From the NCBI RefSeq assembly GCF_020832205.1, contig NZ_JAFIFD010000024.1:44224-108223 (forward strand): DNA of 64,000 nucleotides. Direction: 5' to 3'. Under the pieces are notes generated by a model that saw nothing but the letters and a program-made list of their open reading frames with translations, did no database searches and was not told the origin of the DNA. Origin of the DNA: Exiguobacterium sp. Lineage in GTDB: Bacteria; Bacillota; Bacilli; Exiguobacteriales; Exiguobacteriaceae. Shown here one piece after another: positions 54,742 through 64,000 of the stretch. A program made the position numbers and the translations under genes. Every line of letters begins with the position of its first letter. Position 1 is the stretch's first letter.

Positions 54742-55446
54742 TAAATGTGTTCGCGCCCATTCGATGTCATTGACGAACAGTGCATCCACACCGAGTTTCT
54801 GAAACCGGGTCAATTGGTCAAGCGTCTTGACGGTGTATGGCCGGACTTTGACACCTGCTTCGACTAACGTCGCGATCTCCGCGTCCGTCGATGCGCGTAC
54901 ACTCGGATGGAATGCGCTCGCATCGAGTTGTTTCAAGTACGCGACCGGGTCCGCGATCCGCCTTGAGGAGAGGGCCGCAAGTTCATACTCGGTCGACAAC
55001 TTCCGTAAACGTCTTAACGTGTCATGATTAAAAGAAGAGATTACAAGGCGATTTGCAGGAAAGTCTGTCCGCTCGACGACCTCGACGAGACGCTCTTCGA
55101 TGCCTGGATAATGTTCGATGTCTGTCTTTAATTCAAGGTTTACACACAACCCCGTCGGCATGACCAGCGCTAGAAACTCTTCAAGCGTCGGGACCGGTTC
55201 GCTTCCCTCGAAATGGACCGCCGCGTTGGCCGTTCGAAGCTCAGCTAACGTCAAGTCGACGACGCGTCCGCGCCCGTCCGTCGTACGTTCGAGCGATTCG
55301 TCATGGATGAGCACAAGTACACCGTCGCGCGTCATATGAACGTCCGTCTCAATCCCGTCAGCCCCGGCCACGATGGCGGCACGAAAAGCTGCCATCGTGT
55401 TTTCCGGGTAATGCGCCATCACTCCACGGTGTGCAAAAAGCTTCAT
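54733..55446 (-). CDS. glycerophosphodiester phosphodiesterase
   Basis: A 237-residue GDPD-family enzyme. The N-terminal FAHRGVMAHYPENTMAAF holds the catalytic HR and the E-N pair; GIETDVHMTRDGVLVLIHDE holds the metal and second histidine residues. It hydrolyses glycerophosphodiesters to glycerol-3-phosphate and an alcohol in the cytoplasm, having no signal peptide. GAGGCAAACGTG precedes the ATG at 55446. It lies 10 bases downstream of the carboxypeptidase gene, in an operon. Confidence 0.93.
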   Translation of the reverse strand: MKLFAHRGVMAHYPENTMAAFRAAIVAGADGIETDVHMTRDGVLVLIHDESLERTTDGRGRVVDLTLAELRTANAAVHFEGSEPVPTLEEFLALVMPTGLCVNLELKTDIEHYPGIEERLVEVVERTDFPANRLVISSFNHDTLRRLRKLSTEYELAALSSRRIADPVAYLKQLDASAFHPSVRASTDAEIATLVEAGVKVRPYTVKTLDQLTRFQKLGVDALFVNDIEWARTHLAL

Positions 55447-55456
55447 CACGTTTGCC

Positions 55457-56923
55457 TCACGCGGTGCCGTATTTGGCTGTCAAATAACGGACGAGCGGAC
55501 GAACGGAGATGTCTTCCCCGGTGACGGCACGAATCAACTCGTTCGGTGTGAGCGTTTTTCCATGGCGGTGCACGTTCGTTTCAAGCCACTGCTTGATCGG
55601 CGCGAATTCGCCTGTTGCGACCCACGTCTCGAAATCGGGATGCTCACCCTTTAACGCCTCTGTCAATTGAGCCGCATAAATCAATCCGAGCGCGTAGCTC
55701 GGGAAGTAACCGAACGACCCGCCGGCCCAGTGCACGTCTTGAAGCACGCCTTTAGCATCGCTTGGGACGTCGACACCGAGATACTCTTTGTAAAGCTTGT
55801 TCCAAGCTTCCGGCAACTCGTCGACAGTAAGGACGCCTTGAATGAGCGCCTTCTCGAGTTCGTAGCGGATGATGATGTGCAGACTGTACGTCAGTTCGTC
55901 TGCCTCGATGCGGATGAGCGATGGCTTCGCTTCATTCACTCCGGCATAGAACGTTTCAAAGTCGACGGCTTGCAAGGCTGGATGTTCGGCCTGCAGATTC
56001 GGATAGACGCTCTTTAAGAAAGCGACGCTCCGACCGACGAAATTCTCAAAAAACAACGACTGCGACTCGTGAATCCCCATCGAGGCGCCGCCACCGAGTC
56101 CGAGTTCATCGAGCGACTCGTCAATCTGTTGCTCATACGTCGCATGACCAGCCTCGTGCATCGTCCCGAACAAGGCGTTCCGGAAATCTGCTTCATCGTA
56201 CTTGGTCGTGATCCGGACATCGCGACGGTTGATCGTGATTTCGAACGGATGGACGGTCGCGTCGAGCCGTCCTCGGCTCAAGTCGTAATCGACGACTCGC
56301 ATCCAGTCATGACAAATCCGTTCTTGTGCTTTTTGGTCCATCGACCAATCGAGCGAAGCGGTGCCGCCAGGCAAGTTGCGAATCAACGGAACGAGCTCGT
56401 CACGGAGCGTCTCAAACAGGTCATCGAGTTGGGCGACCGTCATTCCCGGCTCAAAATCGTACAAGAGTGCATCATACGGATGCGCGTCATAACCGAAGTA
56501 ATCGGCAAACTTCCGTTGATACGTAATGATTTTTTTCAGATAAGGCGCGAACATGGCCCAATCGTTCTGATCTTTTGCCTTTTCCCACGCCGTTTCCGCT
56601 TCGGAGACGAGTGTCACGTATGCTTGATATTCACTTGCCGGAATTTTTGCATTCCGTTCGTATTGTGTCTTCGCTACTTGAAGCGAGCGTTGCTCTGTCA
56701 TCGTCAATCCGCTCGTCTCCTCCATCTCGTTGAGCAGCCGTTTGAACGAGTCGCTCGTCTGTCGCTTGAACGCCTCCGTCGACAAGTATCCGATCGTCTC
56801 GGCCCGAAGCGGTGCCGACTGCTCCGGCATTTGCGTCCGCATATCCCAATACAATAGAGAGATTGCCTCATCAAATGCCCGTAGTTGTTTAAAATGGTCA
56901 CGCCACTGTTTCGTCAGTTCCAT
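55457..56923 (-). CDS. carboxypeptidase Taq (M32 metallopeptidase)
   Basis: A 488-residue M32 carboxypeptidase. The zinc motif HEAGH is H256-H260 in FGTMHEAGHATYEQ, followed by the family signature GIHESQSLFFENFVGRS. The N-terminal ISLLYWDMRTQMPEQSAPLR is also typical. It removes C-terminal amino acids from peptides in the cytoplasm. Full-length. The upstream region 56924-57161 has a hairpin (GCACCAC-cctac-GTGGTGC near 57010-57028) but no gene. Confidence 0.95.
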   Translation of the reverse strand: MELTKQWRDHFKQLRAFDEAISLLYWDMRTQMPEQSAPLRAETIGYLSTEAFKRQTSDSFKRLLNEMEETSGLTMTEQRSLQVAKTQYERNAKIPASEYQAYVTLVSEAETAWEKAKDQNDWAMFAPYLKKIITYQRKFADYFGYDAHPYDALLYDFEPGMTVAQLDDLFETLRDELVPLIRNLPGGTASLDWSMDQKAQERICHDWMRVVDYDLSRGRLDATVHPFEITINRRDVRITTKYDEADFRNALFGTMHEAGHATYEQQIDESLDELGLGGGASMGIHESQSLFFENFVGRSVAFLKSVYPNLQAEHPALQAVDFETFYAGVNEAKPSLIRIEADELTYSLHIIIRYELEKALIQGVLTVDELPEAWNKLYKEYLGVDVPSDAKGVLQDVHWAGGSFGYFPSYALGLIYAAQLTEALKGEHPDFETWVATGEFAPIKQWLETNVHRHGKTLTPNELIRAVTGEDISVRPLVRYLTAKYGTA

Positions 56924-57161
56924 CTCGATACCACTCCTATGCGTTATGTCGTTACACTTCTACTTTATTATATTCGGTTGTCCTTGCCTATTGTTTCGGC
57001 ACATCCACGTGCACCACCCTACGTGGTGCCTCTTCTCTCTATTAATGAAAAGAGGTGGACATTCTGAGAAAATATTGACCTGTTTCAAGATTTTTCAGAC
57101 GATTCGGACACCGGTTATCCATTATGGTAGAAAAGTAAAAACATAAAGGGGCGAATGTATA

Positions 57162-58178
57162 GTGAAGCAAACACGCAGACACCGAAAACAAACGTATATG
57201 ATGCGGCGCCTCATCTTTGGTTTCGCACTTCTCGCCGTCATCGCACTCATCCCGGCTCTCGTCGGCTTCAAACGCGAGACGCCAGTCGAGCCGAAAGCTG
57301 CCGCGCCAATAGTGACCCCGGTCAGTCAAGGTCCGGATTTCCCTGTCATCCCGATCAATGAATGGAAGCAAGGACTGATTGCGGACGTCGTGTATGACGA
57401 CATCCTCGTCGGTGCAATGACATTCGTCGATTTGACCGATGGTGTCATTCTCATGGACAAAAACGGGGATGACCGTGTCTTTCCTGCGAGTACGACGAAA
57501 CTGATGACCGCCCTCCTTGCCTATGAGAAGGCGTCCGTTTCAAACGAGCTTGACGCCCCGCTCATTAAAATCAAGTCTTCGACACTTGATATTCCATGGG
57601 ACAGCCATATCGCCCATCTCGCCGTCGGTGACCAACTCTCCGTCCGCCAGGCGCTGTATGCGACGTTGCTCGAGTCTGGAAATGACGCAGCCAACAGTCT
57701 GGCTGAATATGTGAGCGGGACGACGGGCGAGTTCGTCGAGTTGATGAACGCACGGGCGACCGTGTTAGGATTGACGGGCACGCATTTTATGAATGCCCAT
57801 GGCTACTCAGACCCTGATCACTACACGACCGCCCACGATATGGCTAAAATCGCGTACGTGTTCGGTCACTATCCGGAACTGGTCGAAATAGCCGGTACAT
57901 ATGAATACGAGGCAAACTTCATCGACCAAGACGGAAACCAGAAACGGCGTTGGTGGTATCATCTAGGTTCTGCCGTCAATGAGCGCAGTATCCATTATTC
58001 TGACCTCGTCCGGGCGACAAAAACCGGGTATACGGATGAATCAGGCTATACGATGGTCTTCTTAATGGAGGAAGGCGGCAAACAGTATGCACTCGTGACG
58101 ATGCAAGCGCGGTCCGGGCAGACGTTCCCGACAATGCGCAACGTCGAACAACTTATTTTCGGACGGGACATCCCGTAA
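57162..58178 (+). CDS. D-alanyl-D-alanine carboxypeptidase (S11)
   Basis: A 338-residue DacF/PBP5-type peptidase with an N-terminal signal anchor (RRLIFGFALLAVIALIPALV). The three penicillin-binding motifs are complete: SxxK as S110-T-T-K113, SxN as S172-G-N174 and KTG as K287-T-G289. It trims the terminal D-Ala of peptidoglycan stem peptides outside the membrane. The usual C-terminal beta domain is absent, so it is a short form. GTG start about 10 bases behind AAGGGG. Confidence 0.92.
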   Translation: MKQTRRHRKQTYMMRRLIFGFALLAVIALIPALVGFKRETPVEPKAAAPIVTPVSQGPDFPVIPINEWKQGLIADVVYDDILVGAMTFVDLTDGVILMDKNGDDRVFPASTTKLMTALLAYEKASVSNELDAPLIKIKSSTLDIPWDSHIAHLAVGDQLSVRQALYATLLESGNDAANSLAEYVSGTTGEFVELMNARATVLGLTGTHFMNAHGYSDPDHYTTAHDMAKIAYVFGHYPELVEIAGTYEYEANFIDQDGNQKRRWWYHLGSAVNERSIHYSDLVRATKTGYTDESGYTMVFLMEEGGKQYALVTMQARSGQTFPTMRNVEQLIFGRDIP

Positions 58179-58183
58179 ATTCT

Positions 58184-58215
58184 GAGAGGACTGACGTTGT
58201 CAGCCTCTTTCTTTA
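58184..58215 (+). terminator. terminator of the D-Ala-D-Ala carboxypeptidase gene
   Basis: GAGAGG-a-CTGAC with GTCAG-CCTCTTTC forms a hairpin followed by TTTAC. Confidence 0.6.
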
Positions 58216-58344
58216 CGTGTTTTTTATAAGAAAGGGAAATAACCACTGTTTAATGTTACAAACAGATTACATAGGCATATCCTCCGTATGACGAATATTC
58301 AGAAAATTTAAACTTTTGTTATGAAAAAACAGTTGCTTATCCGT

Positions 58345-58353
58345 TGGTATAAT
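58345..58353 (+). promoter_or_regulatory. extended -10 promoter of putP
   Basis: TGGTATAAT is a full extended -10 element. No good -35 is seen. It gives a leader of about 165 bases before putP; in 58179-58524 I see no gene. Confidence 0.6.
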
Positions 58354-58524
58354 GGGCTTTAGAGCCGTTTTTATGAAAAGATGACAGTTTGCAATGCCTC
58401 ACAAGGTCCGTTAAGGTTAGTCACAAGTTCGTCTTTACCGTTCCCGCTGATGACATTATGGGAATTACACCACAATGTTCAAGCGAATGATTGAACCATA
58501 TGAAAGCGTACAGGAGGTAATACA

Positions 58525-60006
58525 ATGTTATGGCAAGAATGGGTATCCATCGCGCTTTACCTCGTGATGATGCTCGCTATCGGGTACGTCGCGTTTAAAC
58601 GTACGACCGATTCATCAGATTATATGTTAGGTGGCCGTAAAATGGGGCCAGGTGTTACAGCCATGTCAGCCGGAGCATCGGATATGAGTGGTTGGATGTT
58701 AATGGGACTACCGGGGGCCATGTATGCCACGGGATTGTCAGCAATTTGGTTAGCCGTTGGATTGGTCATCGGAGCTTACTTGAACTACTTGCTAGTTGCT
58801 CCGCGTCTTCGCGTCTTCACTGAGATGGCGAATGACTCGATCACGATTCCAGACTTCCTTGAGAATCGGTTCCGAGATCACTCGAACTGGCTACGGATTC
58901 TGTCCGCGTCCGTCATCATCATCTTTTTCACGTTCTACACGTCGGCCGGACTCGTTTCAGGTGGTAAACTATTTGAAAGCTCATTCGGAATCAACTATCA
59001 GACCGGTGTCATCGTCACGATCAGCGTCGTCATCCTTTACACGCTGTTCGGTGGTTTCACTGCCGTCAGTTGGACTGACTTCGCACAAGGTGTGATCATG
59101 TTCCTCGCCCTCGTTCTCGTGCCGTTTGTGGCGTTATCAGACGTCGGTGGGATGTCGAACGCCGTCAACACAGCGACAGCGATCAACACAGACTTGTTTG
59201 ACTTGTTCAAAGGAACGACGACGCTCGGTATCATCGGGCTTCTCGCGTGGGGCCTTGGCTATTTCGGGCAACCGCACATCATCGTCCGCTTTATGGCGAT
59301 CAAAGACGTCCCTTCTTTGAAGACGGCACGTCGCATCGGAATGGGTTGGATGACGGTCTCGATTATCGGTGCCGTGATGACAGGACTCGTCGGTATCGCC
59401 TACTTCCGCGGTCAGGGCAATCCGCTCGCAGACCCGGAAACGGTGTTCATCCGCTTCTCGGACGTCTTGTTCCACCCGTTCATCACTGGTTTCTTGCTCG
59501 CCGCGATCCTTGCTGCGGTCATGTCGACCGTGTCCTCGCAGTTGCTCGTCACGTCATCGGCGTTGACGGAAGACTTCTATCGCAAGTTCTTTAACAAAGA
59601 AGCGAGCGAGAAGACAATGGTACGCGCCGGACGAATCGGTGTCCTTCTCGTCGGTGTTGTCGCGACACTCATGTCGCTCAGCCCGTCGAACACGATTTTG
59701 ACACTCGTCGGCTATGCGTGGGCAGGTTTCGGTTCTGCCTTCGGTCCAGCGATTCTCTTGTCTCTCTACTGGAACAAGATGACACGTCAAGGCGCCCTCG
59801 CCGGTATCCTTGTCGGTGCACTCACTGTCATCCTCTGGATCGTCACAGGGCTCTCAAACGTCATTTACGAGATGGTGCCAGGATTCTTCCTCAGTATGTT
59901 GGCCATCGTACTCGTCAGTACGTTCACGAGTCAGCGTGAGCAAAAACGAATCAGCCGTGAATTCTCTGAGATGGAAGCAGAACTTGCTGCCGCGAGAGAA
60001 GAATAA
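58525..60006 (+). CDS. putP: sodium/proline symporter
   Basis: A 493-residue sodium:solute symporter with about 13 helices. Typical PutP parts are SSDYMLGGRKMGPGVTAMSA, GASDMSGWMLMGLPGAMY, GYFGQPHIIVRFMAIKD and the tail ISREFSEMEAELAAAREE. It imports proline with Na+ for nutrition or osmoprotection. AGGAGGTAATACA precedes the ATG. Monocistronic. Confidence 0.95.
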   Translation: MLWQEWVSIALYLVMMLAIGYVAFKRTTDSSDYMLGGRKMGPGVTAMSAGASDMSGWMLMGLPGAMYATGLSAIWLAVGLVIGAYLNYLLVAPRLRVFTEMANDSITIPDFLENRFRDHSNWLRILSASVIIIFFTFYTSAGLVSGGKLFESSFGINYQTGVIVTISVVILYTLFGGFTAVSWTDFAQGVIMFLALVLVPFVALSDVGGMSNAVNTATAINTDLFDLFKGTTTLGIIGLLAWGLGYFGQPHIIVRFMAIKDVPSLKTARRIGMGWMTVSIIGAVMTGLVGIAYFRGQGNPLADPETVFIRFSDVLFHPFITGFLLAAILAAVMSTVSSQLLVTSSALTEDFYRKFFNKEASEKTMVRAGRIGVLLVGVVATLMSLSPSNTILTLVGYAWAGFGSAFGPAILLSLYWNKMTRQGALAGILVGALTVILWIVTGLSNVIYEMVPGFFLSMLAIVLVSTFTSQREQKRISREFSEMEAELAAAREE

Positions 60007-60013
60007 ACATAAT

Positions 60014-60047
60014 AAAACACGACCCTTCGTCAGGGTCGTGTTTTATT
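60014..60047. terminator. terminator after putP
   Basis: AAAACACGACCCT pairs perfectly with AGGGTCGTGTTTT around CGT-type loop, then ATTATG. Confidence 0.88.
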
Positions 60048-60067
60048 ATGCCTATTTTAGTTTGAGT

Positions 60068-60361
60068 TCACATCGTCGTAGCGAGTAACCACACGCGGAT
60101 GATGAATGGAACGAGGACAAGGACGAGCATCACGTTACGAAGCGTCCGGTTCCGATTCCAATAGTAAGCCATGAGAACGAACGGGTGAAGTGCGGTCAAT
60201 TCGTAAGGGTTGAACCAAAACCAAGTCAAAATCAAGGCGATCAAGAAATAAAGGACCGATCGTTGCTTCGTCGATCGATACTCGCGCCACATGTCGTAGG
60301 CTCCTTTAAAGAATGCAAGGAACGCGACAATCCAAAATCCGATGACAATCATATTATCCAA
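60068..60361 (-). CDS. hypothetical membrane protein (97 aa)
   Basis: Three predicted helices: IVIGFWIVAFLAFFKGAY, VLYFLIALILTWFWFNPY and VMLVLVLVPFIIRVWLL, with charged turns. No family recognised. It lies 13 bases downstream of another membrane protein gene on the same strand, so they are co-expressed. Confidence 0.75.
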   Translation of the reverse strand: MDNMIVIGFWIVAFLAFFKGAYDMWREYRSTKQRSVLYFLIALILTWFWFNPYELTALHPFVLMAYYWNRNRTLRNVMLVLVLVPFIIRVWLLATTM

Positions 60362-60374
60362 TCAAACGACCACC

Positions 60375-60929
60375 TTAAGACACATTTTCAAAATAGAACC
60401 CGCCCCAATAGATGTGACGGTATGTGAATTCTTTGCCGCTCTCGGCCGTGATGACGATCTCGTCCTCGGTCAATACGAGTACGTGGACCGGCACCTCCCC
60501 TTGCCTGAGCATCGGGCTGAACAGCTGGAACTGTTTGTTCAACCATTTACGTTCGCTAAAATCACGGTAATGATGAAGCGCCAACGTCGGGTGAACGAGA
60601 TAGACAGCGGCAAGGAACGCAATCGCGGTCGGTGAGGCCGAGACTTCAATCAACAGCGAAGTGACGAGGACGAGAGAGAGAATCCCGTAACCGAACTCGA
60701 GCAGTTCCATCAAAGTGGCCCGACTCGCAATCACGTATTGAATGACACGAAATGCGACGTAAAGGATCAAACTGACCATCACGTACTGGGAAAATGGGGC
60801 GACACGCATCGAAACGTCCAAGTAGAAGAGAACCGGTAGCAACATGATCCACTTCCATAGTTGTAAGGCGAGGTAAAACAATGATTGATCGATGAAACGA
60901 CGATTGTGTACGAGCCGTTGCATATTCAT
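60375..60929 (-). CDS. hypothetical membrane protein (184 aa)
   Basis: About four helices (for example LYLALQLWKWIMLLPVLFYL-like and YVMVSLILYVAFRVIQYVIA) and a C-terminal cytoplasmic part of about 70 residues with a beta-like end (VLVLTEDEIVITAESGKEF). No family recognised. GGAGGTGGGAAAC precedes the ATG at 60929. Confidence 0.75.
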   Translation of the reverse strand: MNMQRLVHNRRFIDQSLFYLALQLWKWIMLLPVLFYLDVSMRVAPFSQYVMVSLILYVAFRVIQYVIASRATLMELLEFGYGILSLVLVTSLLIEVSASPTAIAFLAAVYLVHPTLALHHYRDFSERKWLNKQFQLFSPMLRQGEVPVHVLVLTEDEIVITAESGKEFTYRHIYWGGFYFENVS

Positions 60930-61008
60930 GTTTCCCACCTCCGATTGAAAGATGCGATCTTATCGATATCATTCCCTGAATCTCCGAATGATAACAAGCA
61001 ATTGCAGA

Positions 61009-61830
61009 TTAGTCGGACTTTTCTTTTCGTTCGATGAGCGTGGCGTTCAACAACCCGCCGAGCAAGATCACCGAGGCCGCCAAATAAAACCAGACGAGCA
61101 ACACGATGAACGCGCCGAGCTGTCCATAGAAGCGTTCATAGTTTGCATACTGTGAATAGTAGCTGAACACGTTCGACACTGTCAAGATACCGAACGTCGC
61201 GAACGCCGCCCCGCTCCAGCTGTCCCGAAACGTCCCCCGATGGCTCGGCAACCATTTATAGACGAGCAAGAAGACACTGAACAAGATGAGCGTCCCGACA
61301 ACCCAGCGGAAATAAAACCAAATTTGAGCGTACGTCGCGACAATTTCATCGATAAACAGGATATGTGTCGAGACTTCACGCAACGCCGCCTCGACGACCG
61401 GGACGACGAGCGAGAACGGTAAGACGAACATGAGGGCAAGCGTGACCGCGATGTCTTGGAGCGCCCCTCTTAAGAATGACTTATTGCGAATCAGTCGATA
61501 GGCGTCGTTCAGCGAGCGGACGAGCGATTGCACTGCCATCGACGAAATCCAAAGGGCCGGCAAGATGCTGATGGACGCAAGGCCGAGTCTCGAGTCGTCA
61601 AAGATCGCCTCGATGTTTCCTTCTAGCAACTCGTAACTCGCCTCTGGCATGACGAGGGCGAGCGCATCGATGACGTCTCCGCTCGTGAACGGCAGCAATC
61701 CGACAATCCCGAGCACGAACAGAAGAAATGGAAATGTCGATAAAATAAAATAATAGGCCAGCATGGCGGCTTGATCAAAGAAGCGTTCCACAAAAAAACG
61801 CTTGAATACGGTCGTGATCGTTTGTATCAT
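61009..61830 (-). CDS. YihY/virulence factor BrkB family protein
   Basis: A 273-residue membrane protein with six helices. The N-terminal FFDQAAMLAYYFILSTFPFL, AALWISSMAVQSLVRSLNDAYR-like and the end YGQLGAFIVLLVWFYLAASVILLGGLLNA are diagnostic of the YihY/BrkB (formerly RNase BN-like) family. Its role is unclear; membrane transport is suspected. Confidence 0.92.
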   Translation of the reverse strand: MIQTITTVFKRFFVERFFDQAAMLAYYFILSTFPFLLFVLGIVGLLPFTSGDVIDALALVMPEASYELLEGNIEAIFDDSRLGLASISILPALWISSMAVQSLVRSLNDAYRLIRNKSFLRGALQDIAVTLALMFVLPFSLVVPVVEAALREVSTHILFIDEIVATYAQIWFYFRWVVGTLILFSVFLLVYKWLPSHRGTFRDSWSGAAFATFGILTVSNVFSYYSQYANYERFYGQLGAFIVLLVWFYLAASVILLGGLLNATLIERKEKSD

Positions 61831-61900
61831 GTTCTCTACTCTTTTCTTGATTAATTTTATAAAACGAATGCGGTATTTGAAATAAATTAATTCATATCGA

Positions 61901-61932
61901 TTTAAAGCAAGGACCGCCAGACAGCCCTTGCT
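61901..61932 (-). terminator. terminator of the agcS-type gene
   Basis: On the minus strand AGCAAGG pairs with CCTTGCT around a 13-base loop and is followed by TTAAAT. Confidence 0.5.
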
Positions 61933-61938
61933 CCTGAA

Positions 61939-63357
61939 TCAACCGATATGTTCGCGCTTCGTTTCCCACGCCTCGACGTGTTCCTTGCCGGGCAAGTCGA
62001 CGTCATCACGGCTAAAGTGCGGATCTTTTCCGGCCCGCTTCTGCGCGACGTAATCATCGAGCAGTACGCGGGCGATCTTGCTCAAACGGAAGATGGCGTA
62101 CATGTTGACGAGCGCCATCAAGCCCATGAAGATGTCAGCAATCGACCAGACGAGCCCTGCCGAACGAACGGCACCGAACATGACCATCCCGATCACGGCG
62201 ATGCGGTAGATGATGAGATACACTTTTCGTTCTGAAATGAACTCGATGTTCGTCTCCCCGTAATAATAATTCGCCAGAATCGAACTGAACGCGAACAACA
62301 GAATCGCAATCGTCATGAGTGACGTCGCGATCGGACCGATTTCGGTCAAAAGCGCTTCTTGGGCGAGTTCGATGCCTTGGAGCTCTTCAGAACCCGGCAC
62401 GCCAGAGATTAAGACGATCATCGCCGTCGCCGTGCAGATGAACAGCGTGTCCACGAACACACTGAGCGACTGGATGAGCCCTTGTTTCACGGGATGACTG
62501 ACTTCAGCCGTCGCAGCGGCGTTCGGAGCCGAGCCCATCCCCGCCTCGTTCGAGAACAAACCGCGGCGAATCCCTTGCAAGACGGCAGCGCCGACCGCAC
62601 CACCGAACAGTTGTTGGAAGCCGAGCACCCCTTCTGAGAAGATGGCCGAGAACACGGCCGGTACTGCGTCAAGGTTCGTCAACACGACCCAAATCGCAAG
62701 CAAGATGTAGCCTCCGGCCATGACCGGGACAATGATCCCCGACAGCGTCGAAATGGAGCGGATCCCCCCGAAGATGACGATCCCTGTCACGACGGCGAGG
62801 ATGAGCCCGACCCATACCGTGTCGATGTCGAACACGTTGTTGACGGACAAGGCGATCGTGTTCGCTTGTACCGAGTTAAACGCGAACCCGAACGAGAACG
62901 TGATCAAAATCGCGAAGACGATGCCGAGCCAGCGTTGCCCGAGGGCCCGCTCGATGTAATAGGCCGGTCCCCCGCGCCACGCTTTGCCGTCGTGTACTTT
63001 ATACACTTGGGCGAGCGTGCTCTCGACGAAAGCCGACGCCGAACCGATCAAGGCGATGAGCCACATCCAGAAGACGGCCCCGGGTCCCCCGAGGGCAATC
63101 GCCGTCGAGACGCCGGCGATGTTCCCGGTACCGACCCGTGCCGCCGTCCCGATCGCGAACGCTTGGAACGAAGATACTTGGCCTTTCTCATGCTTCAATC
63201 CTTTGACGAACAACAGCTTGAACATTTCCGGCAGCATCCGGAACTGGACGAAGCCCATCCGGATCGTGAAGAAGATCCCACCGGCAATCAAAACGAAAAT
63301 AAGGACATACGTCCATAGCAAGTCGTTCGCCTGCATGATTAACTCTTGCATTTCCAC
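61939..63357 (-). CDS. alanine/glycine:cation symporter
   Basis: A 472-residue AgcS-family symporter with about 11 helices. Signature parts are FAIGTAARVGTGNIAGVSTA, GPGAVFWMWLIALIGSASAF and RRGLFSNEAGMGSAPNAAAT. It imports alanine or glycine with Na+ or H+. GTG start at 63357 after GAGGAGGG. It lies 60 bases downstream of a Gfo/Idh/MocA gene, without a visible terminator between. Confidence 0.95.
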   Translation of the reverse strand: MEMQELIMQANDLLWTYVLIFVLIAGGIFFTIRMGFVQFRMLPEMFKLLFVKGLKHEKGQVSSFQAFAIGTAARVGTGNIAGVSTAIALGGPGAVFWMWLIALIGSASAFVESTLAQVYKVHDGKAWRGGPAYYIERALGQRWLGIVFAILITFSFGFAFNSVQANTIALSVNNVFDIDTVWVGLILAVVTGIVIFGGIRSISTLSGIIVPVMAGGYILLAIWVVLTNLDAVPAVFSAIFSEGVLGFQQLFGGAVGAAVLQGIRRGLFSNEAGMGSAPNAAATAEVSHPVKQGLIQSLSVFVDTLFICTATAMIVLISGVPGSEELQGIELAQEALLTEIGPIATSLMTIAILLFAFSSILANYYYGETNIEFISERKVYLIIYRIAVIGMVMFGAVRSAGLVWSIADIFMGLMALVNMYAIFRLSKIARVLLDDYVAQKRAGKDPHFSRDDVDLPGKEHVEAWETKREHIG

Positions 63358-63417
63358 TGAACATCCCTCCTCTTAAGGAATCCTTACCCGCTCCATTGCG
63401 CCAGGAAACGGGGGTGT

Positions 63418-64000
63418 TCAGCGTGTGACCGCTTCGACGATCTGTTCACACAACTCATGGGTCGTCAGGCTGTCACGGGCCCTTACGGAATCATTCGGCT
63501 CCCCTTTTAGCAGCTTGATAAATTCATCGATCATCGTCGTGAACCCACGCCGTGTCAAGTTCGATTCCCACGGACTCAAGCTCCGTTCGAGCATGCCGTC
63601 CGGGGTGTGGTCGTAGACGCGCTCGACGTCCCGGGAGACCCGCTTCACGCTCGGTGACATCACTTCCATCACTTCTTCCGTGCAGCCGTTGTCCCGGTTC
63701 ATGATCCCGATCGCCTCGATCCCGCCGGCCGTGAATTGAATTTGAAGTTGCTTGAGCGTATCCCCGTCGTAACGGGGACGGACGGAGAGTTGTTCCACCG
63801 GTTCGAGACCTGTCAAATATCGCAACGTGTCGACGACGTGGACGAAGTCCTCGACGATGAATTCCCGCAGTGTCGCCGGCTGATACGTCCGATTCTTCTG
63901 GATGAGGACGTGGTTCGGGGCTACGACGGCCTTCATTGCCGTCTTAGCCGGCGCGAAACGGCGGTTGAACCCGGTGACGAGCTCGACTTGATTCTCCTCG
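63418..64000 (-). CDS. Gfo/Idh/MocA family oxidoreductase (5' part beyond the window)
   Basis: The frame is open to the window edge and continues there; the visible 193 codons are the C-terminal part. TGFNRRFAPAK near the edge is the family hallmark after the Rossmann domain, followed by the beta-sheet substrate domain (EDFVHVVDTLRYLTGL). An ATG at 63936 is internal, not the start. It should oxidise or reduce a sugar, inositol or similar with NAD(P). Substrate unknown. Confidence 0.88.
   Translation of the reverse strand, partial: EENQVELVTGFNRRFAPAKTAMKAVVAPNHVLIQKNRTYQPATLREFIVEDFVHVVDTLRYLTGLEPVEQLSVRPRYDGDTLKQLQIQFTAGGIEAIGIMNRDNGCTEEVMEVMSPSVKRVSRDVERVYDHTPDGMLERSLSPWESNLTRRGFTTMIDEFIKLLKGEPNDSVRARDSLTTHELCEQIVEAVTR

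Overview
The window looks like a chromosomal stretch from a Gram-positive Bacillota (class Bacilli). Strong AGGAGG-type ribosome binding sites, SAM-I riboswitches, Spx, ParE/ParC, Bacillus-type MtnE and PutP, and a GC content that looks slightly above 50 % by eye would all fit Exiguobacterium. The genus is an inference from gene content and style; no marker gene or database match was available. Most of the window is ordinary core and metabolic sequence. No rRNA, tRNA, CRISPR array or insertion sequence was seen.

Layout. 1-3 kb: the end of a beta-glucoside PTS transporter and its 6-phospho-beta-glucosidase. 3-6.2 kb: an AT-richer patch of unknown and accessory genes (GNAT, tandem SUKH protein, excalibur protein) with two decayed reading frames. 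6.2-21.3 kb: alpha/beta hydrolase, SDR, AraC regulator, a LysM-3D wall protein, cardiolipin synthase, a MoxR/DUF58/membrane operon, an amino-acid ABC receptor and permease, a second AT-richer patch (17.2-18.6 kb) with a streptothricin-acetyltransferase-like gene, and a Nudix/MBL/GNAT operon. 21.6-26 kb: topoisomerase IV (parE-parC). 26.6-29 kb: two nearly identical dif-like sites, 2,310 bp apart in direct orientation, flanking a GGDEF-protein gene and a XerS-like tyrosine recombinase gene. This is the most unusual locus of the window. 29-38 kb: two unknown proteins, PatB-type lyase, YgjP-type metalloprotein, a PAS-MCP protein, two tandem paralogous lipoproteins, DUF302 and an Spx paralogue. 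38-43.3 kb: a methionine block with two SAM-I riboswitches in series (metQNI; mtnE plus an iron-ADH-type dehydrogenase). 43.4-50.3 kb: AI-2E family protein, an MFS exporter behind a leader peptide and terminator, a POT peptide transporter, glnA and an NAD-dependent reductase. 50.3-64 kb: a YflT-like stress protein, a long RelA/SpoT synthetase, a MarR regulator, a sortase with its DUF4397 substrate, glycerophosphodiesterase, carboxypeptidase Taq, a D-Ala-D-Ala carboxypeptidase, PutP, membrane proteins, YihY, AgcS and a truncated Gfo/Idh/MocA oxidoreductase.

How parts work together. The methionine block joins uptake (MetQNI) with the last transamination of methionine salvage (MtnE) under shared SAM sensing. 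The sortase and the DUF4397 protein form an enzyme-substrate pair for the cell wall. ParE/ParC, the dif-like sites and the Xer-type recombinase all act on chromosome separation and lie within 7.4 kb. In Bacillus subtilis parEC is also close to dif, so this may be the replication terminus region, which is an inference.
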